From Rhodanobacter sp. AS-Z3 (GTDB lineage: Bacteria; Pseudomonadota; Gammaproteobacteria; Xanthomonadales; Rhodanobacteraceae), in assembly GCF_029224025.1 (NCBI RefSeq), contig NZ_CP119392.1:2813001-2877000 (forward strand): 64,000 bases of DNA. Reading direction: 5' to 3'. Shown piece after piece: positions 1 through 9,754 of this stretch. Positions within the stretch are counted from its first letter, which is position 1. Every line of letters begins with the position of its first letter. Made by a program: the position numbers and the translations under genes. Below the pieces are notes generated by a model. It was given only the letters and a program-made list of their open reading frames with translations, searched no databases and had not been told where the DNA came from.

Positions 1-332
1 CCCAGCGTATTGAGAAAACGCTCCATCCGGTGGACCACGTGCCGGCCGGTGTCTTCAATACGCTCCTTGATGATCTCGCGCGGCTGCCGGCGAACCGCCA
101 ACGCAGCGGCCAGCAACTCGCCCAGCGGCGAACCGGCGGCGAGGGTTTCAAGGTGGCGCGGATCAAGTTGGCCGGTACGCGCCCACTCGCGTACCTCGTC
201 ACCCAAGCCAGGCGGCAGCACGGACTTCCGGCGCAGCGTCCAGCAACGTTCCAGCACAATCGCCAGGGCGACCGCCGAGCAGATCAGGATGGGCACCATC
301 GCCCAACCACCAGCCATCAAAATTTCCAGCAC
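1..332 (-). CDS. exbB: ExbB/TolQ/MotA-family proton channel subunit (partial, N-terminal part)
   Basis: The first about 110 codons are visible; the gene runs off the left edge. Reading starts at a GTG (332-330) giving VLEILMAGGWAMVPILICSA, with a purine-rich GGGG stretch just upstream. One transmembrane helix spans about residues 5-28, followed by a charged cytoplasmic stretch with a conserved-looking REIIKERIEDTGRH segment typical of ExbB/TolQ N-termini. It lies directly downstream of comEC on the same strand, the usual arrangement in Xanthomonadales, where exbB-exbD-msbA-lpxK follow. The family forms the ExbB-ExbD proton channel that energises TonB. No ATG-started frame fits this region equally well. 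Confidence 0.82.
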   Translation of the reverse strand, partial: MLEILMAGGWAMVPILICSAVALAIVLERCWTLRRKSVLPPGLGDEVREWARTGQLDPRHLETLAAGSPLGELLAAALAVRRQPREIIKERIEDTGRHVVHRMERFLNTL

Positions 333-415
333 TTTTCGACCCCAACATGCGACCTGACACGAAGCGCGCATGATAGCAGTCTGGCCGAACCATACTGCGG
401 CAGGCGTGGCATTCC

Positions 416-2716
416 TCATTCGCGCCAATAGCGCGGCCGCTGCATTCGCCAGCCCTGAGCACGCCGTGGCGGGGCATCTGCCGGAAAATCCAGCTCGACG
501 GCACCCTGCTCGGCGGTGTTGAAAACTGCCACGCCGGCAGCAGCATAACGTGCCAGCACGTCGGGTTTGGGATGACCAAAGCGATTGCGCCATCCCGCCG
601 ACACGATGGTCACCGAAGGATGCACGGCCGCGATGAATGCCGCACTGGACGAGGTCTTGCTGCCGTGATGCGGCACCAGCAACACGGTCGGCGGCCCCGC
701 ACCCAACGCTGCGGCTACCGACGGCTCCACCGCCGAGCTGATGTCACCGCTCAGCAGCATGCGACCGAAGCGACCTTCGACCAGCAACACGCAGGAGCTG
801 TCGTTGTCCCGATCGGCCGAACCCGCCGCCGGGTTCAGCACGCGAAAGCGCACGTCATCCCAACGCCACGCTTGACCGGCAACGCATGGCTGCATCGGTA
901 TCCGCATCCGTGCCGGCTCGCCGGCATAGCGTGCGGCTTGCGGAAACGCCTCGGCGACAGCCTGCGCACCGCCGGCATGATCATTGTCGCCATGGCTGAT
1001 CATCAGCATGTCCAGATGACTCACGCCCAGCGCATGCAGCGCCGGCAGCACCGCCGCCTCGCCCAGATCGAAGCCCGACGGATAACGCGCGCCGGCGTCA
1101 TAAACCAGCACGTGATCCTGGGTACGCACTAGCACCGACAAGCCCTGCCCCACGTCGAGCACCCAGACCCTGAAGCCCCCTTCGAGCGGCGTGGGAAGCG
1201 GTGGCCGCAACATCGGCAGGAACAGCAGCAAACCCAGCCAGCGCAGCGGCACACCACGCGGCATGAACAGCCACAACGCGCCCAGCACGGCGAGCAGCAA
1301 CGCCAGCGGATGCACGGTGGGCAAATACCAATGAGCGCCCGGCCAGGTGGCCATGTGTTCCAGCAACCACCATTGCGCGTGGGCAAACCGGGCCGCCAGC
1401 CAGAGCACCGGCGCGGCCAGTGGTGGACACAGGCCCAGCATCAGCATGCCGGACAACGCGCACGGCACGATCACGAAGCTGACCAGCGGCACCGCAATCA
1501 GGTTGGACAATGCACCTACCAGTGAAGCCTGCCCGAAGAACCACATCGTCAGCGGCAGCAGCGCCACCGTCATCACCAGCTGTCCCGCCGTCAGCTCATG
1601 CAGGAACGCACGCAAGCCGCGCCCGCGTGATTGCAGGCACAACATCAGGAAACCCACGCCAATGAACGACAGCCAGAAGCCGGCCGCCAGCACGGCGAGC
1701 GGGTCCACCAGCAGAATCGCGATCATCGCCAGCGACAACGACTGGGCACCGCTGCTGCCGCGTCGACTGCAACGCGCCAAGGTCACCACCGCGATCATCA
1801 GCAAGGTTCGCACGGTAGGCAGGCCGAAGCCGGCCAAGGCGCTGTAGACCGTGGCGACCAGCAAGGCAGCCGCTGCCTGCGACTGCGGCCGCGGCAGGCG
1901 CAAGCCCAGCGGGGGCCACAGCGCATGCAGCAGCCACGCCAGCCACACACCGAATACCGCCGCCACGCCCACATGAAAGCCGGATATCGCGATCAGATGT
2001 GACACGCCGTTTGCACGCGCCACCGCCCAGTCCGCTTGCTGCAAACCGCGGGTATCGCCTACGGTGAATGCCTGCAACAAGGTCGCATCGTGATGATCGC
2101 TCACCCGTGCGGCAATGCCGCGAGCCACCGCATCGCGGATCGCGTTGACGCACCAGCGCTTGCCGGAAAGCTCGGCGTTGTCCGGGTCATCGCGCACATA
2201 GCCGGCAGCGACGATGCCTCGCTCCAGCGCGGATCGTTCGCTATCCGCAGCGCCTGGGTCGATCAAGCCACGCGGCCGCTTCAGCCGCAGCAGCAACTGC
2301 CAGCGCGAACACGGTTTCAATGCTGGCGCATCGTCGTACCAGGACACCGTAAGCAGGCCATGCAACGCGACCGGCGTGCCATCAAGCGTGGCCTGCTCGA
2401 CATGCAAGGTGAACCGGCTGGCATCGGTATTGGCCTGCGGCAGATCGGCGATGGTGCCCACCACGACCAGGTCCACGCCTTCGAGCGCACGCGGCAGCCG
2501 TGCCTCCATCGCCAAACCACCACGCCACGTTGCCCACGCCACGCCAAGCAGCAGGCAGGCCAACCAGCGCCAGCGTGGCCAACGCCACGCCAGCAAGGCA
2601 ATCACGGGTAACAACAGCAGCAGCCACACCGGTGGCGGCAATCGTGGCAATCCCTGCACCAGCAGCACGCCGGTCAACAAGCTCAGCGCCGCGGTGATCG
2701 CTGTCAGTCGCCGCAT
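416..2716 (-). CDS. comEC: ComEC/Rec2 DNA-uptake channel protein
   Basis: 766 residues, full length for the family. The N-terminus has several hydrophobic segments and a DUF4131-like periplasmic region. The central Competence domain carries the motif HLIAISGFHVG near residue 238 and many membrane helices up to about residue 500. The C-terminal third is a metallo-beta-lactamase-like domain (VLDVGQGLSVLV, then SHGDNDHAGG as the metal motif, and LLVPHHGSKTSS). The known role of the family is translocation of single-stranded DNA across the inner membrane during transformation, with the C-terminal domain proposed as a nuclease. It sits between lolD and exbB on the same strand, so co-transcription is possible. 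Confidence 0.93.
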   Translation of the reverse strand: MRRLTAITAALSLLTGVLLVQGLPRLPPPVWLLLLLPVIALLAWRWPRWRWLACLLLGVAWATWRGGLAMEARLPRALEGVDLVVVGTIADLPQANTDASRFTLHVEQATLDGTPVALHGLLTVSWYDDAPALKPCSRWQLLLRLKRPRGLIDPGAADSERSALERGIVAAGYVRDDPDNAELSGKRWCVNAIRDAVARGIAARVSDHHDATLLQAFTVGDTRGLQQADWAVARANGVSHLIAISGFHVGVAAVFGVWLAWLLHALWPPLGLRLPRPQSQAAAALLVATVYSALAGFGLPTVRTLLMIAVVTLARCSRRGSSGAQSLSLAMIAILLVDPLAVLAAGFWLSFIGVGFLMLCLQSRGRGLRAFLHELTAGQLVMTVALLPLTMWFFGQASLVGALSNLIAVPLVSFVIVPCALSGMLMLGLCPPLAAPVLWLAARFAHAQWWLLEHMATWPGAHWYLPTVHPLALLLAVLGALWLFMPRGVPLRWLGLLLFLPMLRPPLPTPLEGGFRVWVLDVGQGLSVLVRTQDHVLVYDAGARYPSGFDLGEAAVLPALHALGVSHLDMLMISHGDNDHAGGAQAVAEAFPQAARYAGEPARMRIPMQPCVAGQAWRWDDVRFRVLNPAAGSADRDNDSSCVLLVEGRFGRMLLSGDISSAVEPSVAAALGAGPPTVLLVPHHGSKTSSSAAFIAAVHPSVTIVSAGWRNRFGHPKPDVLARYAAAGVAVFNTAEQGAVELDFPADAPPRRAQGWRMQRPRYWRE

Positions 2717-2832
2717 GCCGCGCGCCCCGTTCCTCCCTGGAAGAACCCGAGCCTAGCGCGGTGGAGACAGCGATGAAGACGAAATGTGTGTAGGCGCGCG
2801 CCGGAGCTTGCGACCCATCGGCGTGCGACGAG

Positions 2833-3546
2833 TCAGCCGCGTGGTGCTTCCTGCAGCCTGCCGTTGTGCAACACCAGCGTTCGATCCATCTTCGCGGCCA
2901 GCTGTGTGTCATGGGTGACCAGCACAAAACTGGTGCCGATCTCGCGATTGAGTTCAAGCATCAGTGCGTAGACCTGCGCCGCGTTGCCCTCGTCAAGATT
3001 GCCGGTAGGCTCGTCACCGAGCACGCAGGCCGGCTTGGTCACCAGCGCACGCGCCACCGCGCACCGCTGACGTTCGCCACCAGAAAGCTCGGACGGCTTA
3101 TGGTGCGTGCGACCACCCAGCCCCACTCGTTCCAACAGGGCAGTCGCCTCACGCTCCGCTTGCGCAATCGCGGTGCCGCGGATCAACAGCGGCATGCACA
3201 CGTTTTCCAGCGCAGTGAATTCTGGCAGCAGGTGATGGAACTGATAGATGAAACCGAGCGAGCGATTGCGCACCCGACCGCGCTCGGCATCGGACAATTT
3301 CGACAGCACACGGCCGTCCACTTCCACCTCGCCGGCGGTGAGCGTATCGAGCCCACCGATGATATGCAGCAGCGTGCTTTTGCCGGAGCCGGAAGCGCCG
3401 ACAATCGCCATGGTCTGGCCGCGCTTCAGGGTGAAGCTGACGTCGCTGAGCACGTCGGTGCGCAAGCCGCCTTCGGCGTAGGTCTTGGCCACGCCAGTGG
3501 CGCGCAATACATTTTCGGTCGGGTTGTTCATCACGTTCTTATTCAT
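2833..3546 (-). CDS. lolD: Lipoprotein-releasing ABC transporter ATPase LolD
   Basis: 237 residues from the ATG at 3546 ([18 protein letters not shown]). This start is chosen because it overlaps the lolC stop by 8 bases, a typical translational-coupling arrangement; the longer upstream frame has no family similarity. A second Met five codons on is an alternative. Visible motifs are Walker [10 protein letters not shown], signature LSGGERQR, Walker [12 protein letters not shown] and the H-loop LVTHD. LolD is the cytoplasmic ATPase of the LolCDE machine that extracts mature lipoproteins from the inner membrane and passes them to LolA. Its partner permease lies immediately upstream. Confidence 0.95.
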   Translation of the reverse strand: MNKNVMNNPTENVLRATGVAKTYAEGGLRTDVLSDVSFTLKRGQTMAIVGASGSGKSTLLHIIGGLDTLTAGEVEVDGRVLSKLSDAERGRVRNRSLGFIYQFHHLLPEFTALENVCMPLLIRGTAIAQAEREATALLERVGLGGRTHHKPSELSGGERQRCAVARALVTKPACVLGDEPTGNLDEGNAAQVYALMLELNREIGTSFVLVTHDTQLAAKMDRTLVLHNGRLQEAPRG

Positions 3547-4780
3547 AGCGCAGCGCCTGCGCTGGCTGCGTGCGCGAGGCGCGCCACGCGGGATAAAGGG
3601 TGGCCAGCAGCGAGAACGCAAACGTCAGCAAGGCGGTCCAGCCGACGTCATGCCAGTCCAGCCGGCTGGGCACCTCGCTGATGTAATAGACGTCCGGCGA
3701 CAAAAAGGTGACGTGGAAGGTGTGCTCGATCCACTTGATGATGCCGGGCAGCTTCCACGACAGCAGCGAACCGAAACCGACACCGAAACCGATACCGACG
3801 AAACCCACCAGCACGCCTTGCACCATGAACATGCCCATGATGCTGCGCGGAGTGGCGCCGAGCGTGCGCAGGATCGCAATGTCGGCCTGCTTGTCGGTGA
3901 CCAGCATCATCAGCATCGAGATCAGGTTGATCACTGCCACCAGGATGATCAGCGAGAGGATGATGAACATCACCATCTTCTCCATCGACAGCGCGGCAAA
4001 CAAATTCGCGTTGGTGTCCATCCAGGTCTGTACGCGATACACCTGCCCCAACTGGTTGGCCAGTTCGGTGGCTACCGGACGCGCATTGAACAAGTTGTCC
4101 AGGCGCAGGCGGATACCGGTCGGACCACTGAGATCGCTGAGTTTTTCGGCATCACTCATGTTGACCAGGGCCAGCCCGGAGTCGAACTGCTCCATACCCA
4201 GTTCGAACGTACCCACCACGTGGAAACTGCGCATGCGCGGCATGCTACCCATCGGCGTGGCGCGCAACTGATTGACCGCCATCGTCACCCGATCACCAAC
4301 GCCCACGCCAAGCGTCATCGCCAATTCGCGGCCCAGCACGATGTTCCAGCTGCCTGGCGTCAGTTCGCTGAGCTTGCCTTCCAGCATGTGCTTGCCGATG
4401 TCGACAACCTTCGCCTCTTGTTCCGGCTCGATGCCACGCACCAGCGCACCGTTGGAGCGACGCGCCAACAGCATCGCTTCACTTTCAACGTAGGGCGCTG
4501 CACCCAGCACATGCGGATTCGCCTCGGCGATCTGCAACGCGCGCGGCCAGTCCTGCACGCTTTCGCCCAAACCGGAAACCGTGGCGTGCGAGATCGCACC
4601 GAGAATGCGCGAGCGCATCTGGTAGTCGAAGCCATTCATTACCGACATCACGGTGATCAACGCAATCACGCTGACCGCGATGCACACGATCGATACGGTC
4701 GAGATGAAGGAAATGAACTGGTTGCGCCGCTTGGCGCGGGTGTAGCGCAGGCCGATGAAAATTTCTAGCGGTCGAAACAT
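3539..4780 (-). CDS. lolC: Lipoprotein-releasing system permease LolC/LolE
   Basis: 413 residues starting [20 protein letters not shown], the standard N-terminus of the family; the upstream in-frame extension was rejected. One N-terminal helix (about 25-47), a large periplasmic MacB-like domain (about 50-270) and three C-terminal helices fit the FtsX-like permease topology. Only one permease is present here, so it may serve as a LolC/E hybrid (sometimes called LolF) in a homodimer, as in other organisms with a single permease gene. This depends on whether another copy exists elsewhere. It is coupled to lolD by an 8-base overlap. Confidence 0.93.
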   Translation of the reverse strand: MFRPLEIFIGLRYTRAKRRNQFISFISTVSIVCIAVSVIALITVMSVMNGFDYQMRSRILGAISHATVSGLGESVQDWPRALQIAEANPHVLGAAPYVESEAMLLARRSNGALVRGIEPEQEAKVVDIGKHMLEGKLSELTPGSWNIVLGRELAMTLGVGVGDRVTMAVNQLRATPMGSMPRMRSFHVVGTFELGMEQFDSGLALVNMSDAEKLSDLSGPTGIRLRLDNLFNARPVATELANQLGQVYRVQTWMDTNANLFAALSMEKMVMFIILSLIILVAVINLISMLMMLVTDKQADIAILRTLGATPRSIMGMFMVQGVLVGFVGIGFGVGFGSLLSWKLPGIIKWIEHTFHVTFLSPDVYYISEVPSRLDWHDVGWTALLTFAFSLLATLYPAWRASRTQPAQALRYE

Positions 4781-4878
4781 GGGCGGGTCGCTTGTGGGGA
4801 TTCGCCGAGCGGGCCGCCCGGTCATCCATTATCAGGTATTCGCTCAGACCCTGCCGTGCAATGGAAGTTGCCGTTCAG

Positions 4879-5316
4879 TCACAGGCGGGGCAAGGCCTCA
4901 CCAAGCTGGATCGTGGCGAGCCGCATGCGCAGGCGACGACGGATGTCCGCATCGCTATTGTCCGGCGCGAGCAGCAACACCTGCACGCCGTGTGTCACGG
5001 TGTGCAGGCGCAGCAGGACAAAGCTGCCAAGTACTCGAAATGAACTCAGCGTTGCGGGAATATCTTCGTGGTTGTGCAAGCGCAACGTCCAAGACTGGTC
5101 GTCCGACCAGCCCGCCGCCGCGACGGGCACGGCCGCCAGACTTCGCAATGTCTTCCGCATGGCCAGCAACACGGCAACTGCAAGCAGCGCCTTCGACCAC
5201 CACGGAATCATGCACAGCACGATGGCCAGCAACGCCAAAGCAACGACCAGAACAGGCAGCCCGCGCAGCCAGCGCGAAGGCCGGTACTCAAAGCCGATGG
5301 CGGGCGCGGATGTCAT
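4879..5316 (-). CDS. cptA: CptA/YgfX-like inner-membrane protein
   Basis: 145 residues from MTSAPAIGFEYRPSRWL. Two adjacent hydrophobic helices (about 18-55) are followed by a soluble beta-rich tail, matching the YgfX/CptA family. The gene overlaps the end of sdhE by 29 bases, the same sdhE-ygfX pairing seen in enterobacteria, where CptA was described as a toxin-like membrane protein and SdhE as its neighbour. Sequence conservation in this family is weak, so the assignment rests mainly on topology, size and the overlap with sdhE. A longer start 13 codons upstream is possible but lies deeper inside sdhE. Confidence 0.7.
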   Translation of the reverse strand: MTSAPAIGFEYRPSRWLRGLPVLVVALALLAIVLCMIPWWSKALLAVAVLLAMRKTLRSLAAVPVAAAGWSDDQSWTLRLHNHEDIPATLSSFRVLGSFVLLRLHTVTHGVQVLLLAPDNSDADIRRRLRMRLATIQLGEALPRL

Positions 5317-5536
5317 CGATGATCGCCTGCCAGTCAGCCCGCTGGGGACGCGCATGGCCCATCACCCAGTCCCACAGGTTCGGGTCCTGCTCATCCAGCA
5401 GCTCGTCGAAAGCCTGTTGCTGTGCCTCGTCGGCGCTGCCAAAGCTCTCATCCAGCCAGCCGCCGAACAGTGCGTCCAGCTCACGCGTGCCGCGGCGGGT
5501 GCGCCAGCGCAGGCGCTTGAGGCGTGCCTCGTTCAA
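5288..5536 (-). CDS. sdhE: FAD assembly factor SdhE
   Basis: 82 residues, normal for the family. The diagnostic RGxxE motif is present as RRGTRELD near residues 14-21, and the helical protein ends DPNLWDWVMG...RADWQAIID as expected. SdhE promotes covalent attachment of FAD to SdhA. It lies in the same transcription direction as sdhCDAB a few hundred bases downstream, which supports its role. Its start overlaps the stop of the preceding membrane-protein gene by 4 bases (ATGA), and its end overlaps the CptA-like gene. Confidence 0.9.
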   Translation of the reverse strand: MNEARLKRLRWRTRRGTRELDALFGGWLDESFGSADEAQQQAFDELLDEQDPNLWDWVMGHARPQRADWQAIIDDIRARHRL

Positions 5537-5853
5537 AGCTCGCGCGACCGGTCGCGCTGCTGTTGTTGTTCACGCTCGAAATCAGCATGAATCTGCGGCA
5601 GCGTCCTGCTCAATCCTTTGAACAGGTTCTGATAAAGCTTCGGCACTCTTCCGAACAGCACCACCATCATCAAGCTGGGCAGGTAGAGCACGCCACCGAC
5701 AACGATGAACCAGGCGATCCAACGCGCCAACGCCAGATCATCGTGAAGATGTTCCCATTGCTGGAATATCAAGCTGATGATGAGTGCCGACCACAAAAAG
5801 AAGGCGAGCCGAACTTTCCATGACGCACGTGGAAGCGACAGCAGGTTGAACAT
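5533..5853 (-). CDS. Small membrane protein of unknown function
   Basis: 106 residues from MFNLLSLPRASWKVR (a Met three codons upstream is an alternative). Two hydrophobic helices (about 18-35 and 48-70) are followed by a charged C-terminal tail rich in Gln/Arg/Glu. I do not recognise the family. It sits between sdhB and sdhE with a 4-base overlap into sdhE, so it is almost certainly co-transcribed with the succinate dehydrogenase genes. A role in complex II assembly or membrane insertion is only inferred from position. Confidence 0.7.
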   Translation of the reverse strand: MFNLLSLPRASWKVRLAFFLWSALIISLIFQQWEHLHDDLALARWIAWFIVVGGVLYLPSLMMVVLFGRVPKLYQNLFKGLSRTLPQIHADFEREQQQQRDRSREL

Positions 5854-5882
5854 GGCGAGCATCCCTTCGCAGAAAAACGAGC

Positions 5883-6665
5883 CTATGCCGAGCGACGTTC
5901 CACCATCAGCTTCTTGATCTCGGCAATCGCCTTGGCCGGATTCAGTCCCTTCGGGCAGGTGCGCGTGCAGTTCATGATGGTGTGGCAGCGATACAGCTTG
6001 AACGGATCTTCGAGATCATCCAGGCGCTCGCCGGTAGCTTCGTCACGGCTGTCGACGATCCAGCGGTAAGCCTGCAGCAAGATTGCCGGGCCGAGGTACT
6101 TGTCGCCATTCCACCAGTAGCTTGGGCAGCTGGTAGAGCAGCAGGCGCACAGGATGCATTCGTACAGGCCGTCGAGCTTCTTGCGCTCTTCCGGTGACTG
6201 CAGGCGCTCCTTGTCCGGTGCCGTGCTTTCGGTACGAATCCATGGCTTGATCGATGCAAACTGCGCGTAGAAGTGGGTGAGGTCCGGGATCAGGTCCTTC
6301 ACCACCGGCATATGCGGCAGCGGATAGATCTTCACGTCACCCTGGGCAACGCTGTCGATCGCGCAGATACAGGCCAGCGTATTGGTGCCGTCGATGTTCA
6401 TTGCGCACGAACCGCAGATGCCCTCGCGGCAGGAACGACGCAAGGTCAAGGTGGGGTCGATCTCATTCTTGATCTTCAGCAGCGCGTCCAGAACCATCGG
6501 GCCGCACGAGGCCATGTCGACCTCATAGGTATCGATGCGCGGATTCTGTCCGTCATCCGGCGACCAGCGATAGATGCGGAAAGTACGCGGCTTCTTCGCA
6601 TCCTTGGCCGGATAGTGCTTGCCCGGCTGGATCTTGGAATTCTTGGGGAGCGAAAACTCTGCCAT
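5883..6665 (-). CDS. sdhB: Succinate dehydrogenase iron-sulfur subunit
   Basis: 260 residues. The N-terminal ferredoxin domain has the [2Fe-2S] motif [16 protein letters not shown] and a further Cys in LACICAID. The C-terminal domain has [15 protein letters not shown] and [17 protein letters not shown] for the [4Fe-4S] and [3Fe-4S] clusters. SdhB carries electrons from the FAD of SdhA to quinone at the membrane anchor. It follows sdhA on the same strand after a 96-base gap that holds a strong hairpin. Confidence 0.97.
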   Translation of the reverse strand: MAEFSLPKNSKIQPGKHYPAKDAKKPRTFRIYRWSPDDGQNPRIDTYEVDMASCGPMVLDALLKIKNEIDPTLTLRRSCREGICGSCAMNIDGTNTLACICAIDSVAQGDVKIYPLPHMPVVKDLIPDLTHFYAQFASIKPWIRTESTAPDKERLQSPEERKKLDGLYECILCACCSTSCPSYWWNGDKYLGPAILLQAYRWIVDSRDEATGERLDDLEDPFKLYRCHTIMNCTRTCPKGLNPAKAIAEIKKLMVERRSA

Positions 6666-6734
6666 GTGCTGAACCCTTCAACTTTTTGCAGGAGGGCTTG
6701 CGCCCCGACCGTACAACGTGATTGTTTTCCACCA

Positions 6735-6756
6735 CGCCGCAGCCGAAGCTGCGGCG
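6735..6756 (-). promoter_or_regulatory. UUCG-capped hairpin between sdhA and sdhB
   Basis: A perfect 9-bp GC-rich stem, CGCCGCAGC paired with GCTGCGGCG. On the transcribed (minus) strand the loop reads TTCG closed by a C-G pair, the exceptionally stable C(UUCG)G tetraloop. No T-run follows, so it does not look like a simple terminator. It probably acts as an mRNA stability or processing element between the two cistrons (inference). Confidence 0.6.
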
Positions 6757-6761
6757 ACGGA

Positions 6762-8549
6762 TCAATAGACGCGCTTCGCCGGCGGCACGGCCTTGACCTC
6801 ATCGGTCATCGGATTCATGTGCACCGGACGGGAATCAAAACGCGACTTGCCGGCCTCGTCGATCCACACCAGGGTGTGCTTCATCCAGTTGGCGTCATCG
6901 CGCTCCGGGAAATCCTCGCGGGCATGCGCACCGCGACTCTCCGGGCGCTGCTCGGCCGAATGCATGGTGGCCACCGCTTGCGCCAGCAAATTGGACAACT
7001 CCAGCGTCTCGACCAGATCGGAGTTCCAGACCAGCGAACGGTCGCTGACCTTGACGTCCGCGAACATGTCGAACACTTCGGAAATCTTCTGCTTGCCTTC
7101 GGCCAGCGTCTCGCCGGTGCGGAACACTGCCGCATCCTTCTGCATGGTGCGCTGCATGACCGCGCGAATCTGCGCTGTCGGCGTATTGCCGTTGGCATGG
7201 CGCAACGCGTCGAAACGGGCCAGTGACTTGTCCAGCACATTGGCCGGCAGATCCTTGTGCGCCGCACCCGGCTGGATCAGCTCGGCGCAGCGATGCGCCA
7301 CCGCACGGCCGAACACCACCAGATCGAGCAGCGAATTCGAACCCAACCGGTTACCGCCGTGCACCGACACGCAGGCCGCTTCACCGATGGCGAACAGGCC
7401 CGGCACCACGGCATCAACATCGTCGCCACGCTTCTGCACGACTTCGCCGTGATAGTTGGTGGGGATACCACCCATGTTGTAGTGCACCGTCGGGATGACC
7501 GGAATCGGCTGCTTGGTCACGTCCACGCCGGCGAAAATGCGCGCCGACTCAGCGATACCGGGCAAGCGTTCGTGAATCACGTCCGGACCTAGGTGCATCA
7601 GGTTCAGGAAGATATGGTCCTTGTGCTCACCGACGCCGCGACCCTCACGGATCTCGATCGTCATCGCACGGCTGACCACGTCGCGCGAAGCGAGGTCCTT
7701 GGCACTGGGCGCATAGCGCTCCATGAAACGTTCGCCTTCGGAGTTGGTCAGGTAACCACCCTCACCACGCACACCTTCGGTGATCAGGCAGCCGGCACCA
7801 TAGATGCCGGTGGGATGGAACTGCACGAACTCCATGTCCTGCAACGCCAGCCCTGCACGCAACACCATGCCGCCACCGTCCCCAGTGCAGGTGTGCGCCG
7901 AGGTGGCACTGAAATAGGCACGACCGTAACCACCGGTAGCCAACACCACCGCCTGGCCACGGAAGAAATGCAGGGTGCCTTCGTTCAAGTCCAGCGCCAG
8001 CACGCCGCGGCAAACGCCTTCCTCGTCGAAGATCAGGTCGATGGCGAAGTATTCGATGAAGAACGTGGCGTCATGCGCCAGCGCCTGCTGGTACAGCGTG
8101 TGCAGGATCGCGTGGCCGGTGCGGTCAGCCGCAGCACAGGTACGCTGCGCGGTACCCTTGCCGTAATGCGTCGTCATGCCGCCGAACGGGCGCTGGTAGA
8201 TCTTGCCTTCCTCGGTGCGCGAGAACGGCACGCCCTGATGTTCAAGCTCGATCACCGCCTCAGGCGCGTTCTTGCACATGTACTCGATCGCGTCCTGGTC
8301 GCCGAGCCAGTCGCCACCCTTCACGGTGTCGTAGAAGTGGAAGCGCCAGTCATCCTCGCCCATGTTGCCGAGCGCGGCGGAAATACCACCCTGCGCTGCC
8401 ACGGTATGCGAACGGGTCGGGAAGACCTTGGTGATGCAGGCGGCCTTCAGGCCCTTCTCGGCCAGGCCGAAGGTGGCGCGCAGGCCGGCGCCACCGGCGC
8501 CAACCACGATCACGTCATAAAGATGCTGCTGAACCTTGTAGCTTTCCAT
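6762..8549 (-). CDS. sdhA: Succinate dehydrogenase flavoprotein subunit
   Basis: 595 residues. The N-terminus has the FAD-binding [11 protein letters not shown] and the [10 protein letters not shown] motif with the histidine that carries covalent FAD. Catalytic-region motifs HPTGIYGAG and [10 protein letters not shown] are present. The enzyme oxidises succinate to fumarate in the TCA cycle as part of complex II. Gene order on the minus strand is sdhAF4-sdhC-sdhD-sdhA-sdhB, followed by the small membrane gene, sdhE and the cptA-like gene, so the catalytic subunits and maturation factors appear to be organised together. Confidence 0.97.
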   Translation of the reverse strand: MESYKVQQHLYDVIVVGAGGAGLRATFGLAEKGLKAACITKVFPTRSHTVAAQGGISAALGNMGEDDWRFHFYDTVKGGDWLGDQDAIEYMCKNAPEAVIELEHQGVPFSRTEEGKIYQRPFGGMTTHYGKGTAQRTCAAADRTGHAILHTLYQQALAHDATFFIEYFAIDLIFDEEGVCRGVLALDLNEGTLHFFRGQAVVLATGGYGRAYFSATSAHTCTGDGGGMVLRAGLALQDMEFVQFHPTGIYGAGCLITEGVRGEGGYLTNSEGERFMERYAPSAKDLASRDVVSRAMTIEIREGRGVGEHKDHIFLNLMHLGPDVIHERLPGIAESARIFAGVDVTKQPIPVIPTVHYNMGGIPTNYHGEVVQKRGDDVDAVVPGLFAIGEAACVSVHGGNRLGSNSLLDLVVFGRAVAHRCAELIQPGAAHKDLPANVLDKSLARFDALRHANGNTPTAQIRAVMQRTMQKDAAVFRTGETLAEGKQKISEVFDMFADVKVSDRSLVWNSDLVETLELSNLLAQAVATMHSAEQRPESRGAHAREDFPERDDANWMKHTLVWIDEAGKSRFDSRPVHMNPMTDEVKAVPPAKRVY

Positions 8550-8573
8550 GAAATCCTGGCCTCGCGTCTTGTC

Positions 8574-8978
8574 TTAGGGGGTCAGCGCAATGCGCAGAAC
8601 GGCCAGCACACCAGCCAGTGCGCCCAGCACGGCGAGGAACTTGATCGCCACCAGCAGCACGACTGCCTTCCAGCGGGTGTGCACGTAATCCTCGATCACC
8701 ACCTGCAGGCCGAGCACGGCATGCCAGAACATGGTGAGAATGAAGGCGATCAGCAGCAACGCGTTCCACGGCTTCGCCACGCTAGCGTGGGCGGTAGCGT
8801 AGTCGGCATGCAACAAGCACAACACGGTGATCACAAACCACAAACCGAGCAGCACCAACGCCGCTGCGGTCAGACGTTGTGTCCACCAATGTTCCACGCC
8901 AGCCTGAGCCGAACCCAGACCACGGGCAATCTTCAACGGATTGCGGCGATCCTTCACGGCGACATTCTTCTCGCTCAT
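8574..8978 (-). CDS. sdhD: Succinate dehydrogenase membrane anchor subunit SdhD
   Basis: 134 residues from MSEKNVAVKDRRNPLKIARG, chosen because the ATG overlaps the sdhC stop by 4 bases; an upstream extension is sdhC in another frame. Three membrane helices are visible (about 36-56, 68-92, 107-130). The FWHAVLGLQVVIEDYVH segment fits the haem/quinone-site helix of the family. It forms the membrane anchor with SdhC. Confidence 0.92.
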   Translation of the reverse strand: MSEKNVAVKDRRNPLKIARGLGSAQAGVEHWWTQRLTAAALVLLGLWFVITVLCLLHADYATAHASVAKPWNALLLIAFILTMFWHAVLGLQVVIEDYVHTRWKAVVLLVAIKFLAVLGALAGVLAVLRIALTP

Positions 8979-9370
8979 GCCGCACCTCCGGCCATCAATA
9001 TGTAAGCCCAGACCACCACCGTCAGCACGAGACTGCCGAACACCGACAGCCAGCTGGATCGCACGAATTGGGGGATTTCGTAACCCAGGCCAGCGTCCTG
9101 GATCAGATGCCGGATGCCATTGCACAAGTGATAGAACAGCGCCCAGCTCCAGCCCAGCATGAGGATCATGCCGACCGGGCTGCCGACGACGCCCCTGAAG
9201 TGGTTGAAGCTCGCTTCACCGGCGGCCAGATGCAGCAGGCCGAAAACTACCACCACGCTGCCTACCGCCAGCGCGATGCCGGTGGCACGATGGGTAATGG
9301 AGGTCATCATCTGCACTTGCTTCCTGTAGATCTGCAAGTGCGGGGAGAGCGGTCGTTGCGTGTCTGCCAT
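8975..9370 (-). CDS. sdhC: Succinate dehydrogenase cytochrome b556 subunit SdhC
   Basis: 131 residues from MADTQRPLSPHLQIYRKQV. The family motifs RPLSPHLQIY, SITHRATGIAL and YHLCNGIRHLIQD (haem-ligand histidine region) are clear, with three membrane helices. It overlaps sdhD by 4 bases. It lies 86 bases downstream of the DUF1674 gene on the same strand, so that small gene may lead the operon. Confidence 0.95.
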   Translation of the reverse strand: MADTQRPLSPHLQIYRKQVQMMTSITHRATGIALAVGSVVVVFGLLHLAAGEASFNHFRGVVGSPVGMILMLGWSWALFYHLCNGIRHLIQDAGLGYEIPQFVRSSWLSVFGSLVLTVVVWAYILMAGGAA

Positions 9371-9456
9371 GGCGGCTATCCTGTGTGGAATCGCTGATGT
9401 CCATGCCGCCTCTTTCCCAAAACCTGCGCGACGGCGACGAGCGCCAGCGCGAACGT

Positions 9457-9624
9457 TCAGAAGTCGATGCAGCGTCCGTTCTTTTCCCAATCACCGTAAC
9501 GCGTGGGATCGGGTGCCGCTCGATCCGATGAATCCTTTTCCGATGGCTTGCCCGCAGGCACGCCAAACGTTTCCGCCGGAGCGGGAGCAGGATGAGATTC
9601 GACGGGAGGAATGGTCTTGGACAT
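9457..9624 (-). CDS. DUF1674 / SDHAF4-like succinate dehydrogenase assembly factor
   Basis: 55 residues from MSKTIPPVESHPAPAPAE; the upstream in-frame extension lacks similarity. The C-terminus is the diagnostic DUF1674 signature DPTRYGDWEKNGRCIDF. In eukaryotes the homologous Sdh8/SDHAF4 binds flavinated Sdh1 and protects it before assembly. In bacteria the role is inferred from homology. Its place immediately upstream of sdhC strengthens that reading, and the presence of sdhE at the other end means both flavoprotein-maturation factors flank the operon. Confidence 0.85.
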   Translation of the reverse strand: MSKTIPPVESHPAPAPAETFGVPAGKPSEKDSSDRAAPDPTRYGDWEKNGRCIDF

Positions 9625-9754
9625 GGTTTTTGTAAGCCTGCAAAGGTTAATACTTGCCGCAGTGCAGTACAACCATGCGAACTATTCTAGCCGCGGCGAC
9701 TGCCTCACCACGCACTTGCATGATGTGGCGTGCGCCCCCAACTCCTCCGGTCTG

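Noticed and set aside
3485..4768. 427-residue plus-strand open frame opposite lolC
   Set aside because: Antisense to lolC, with a shadow composition rich in His, Gln and Arg, and no start context.
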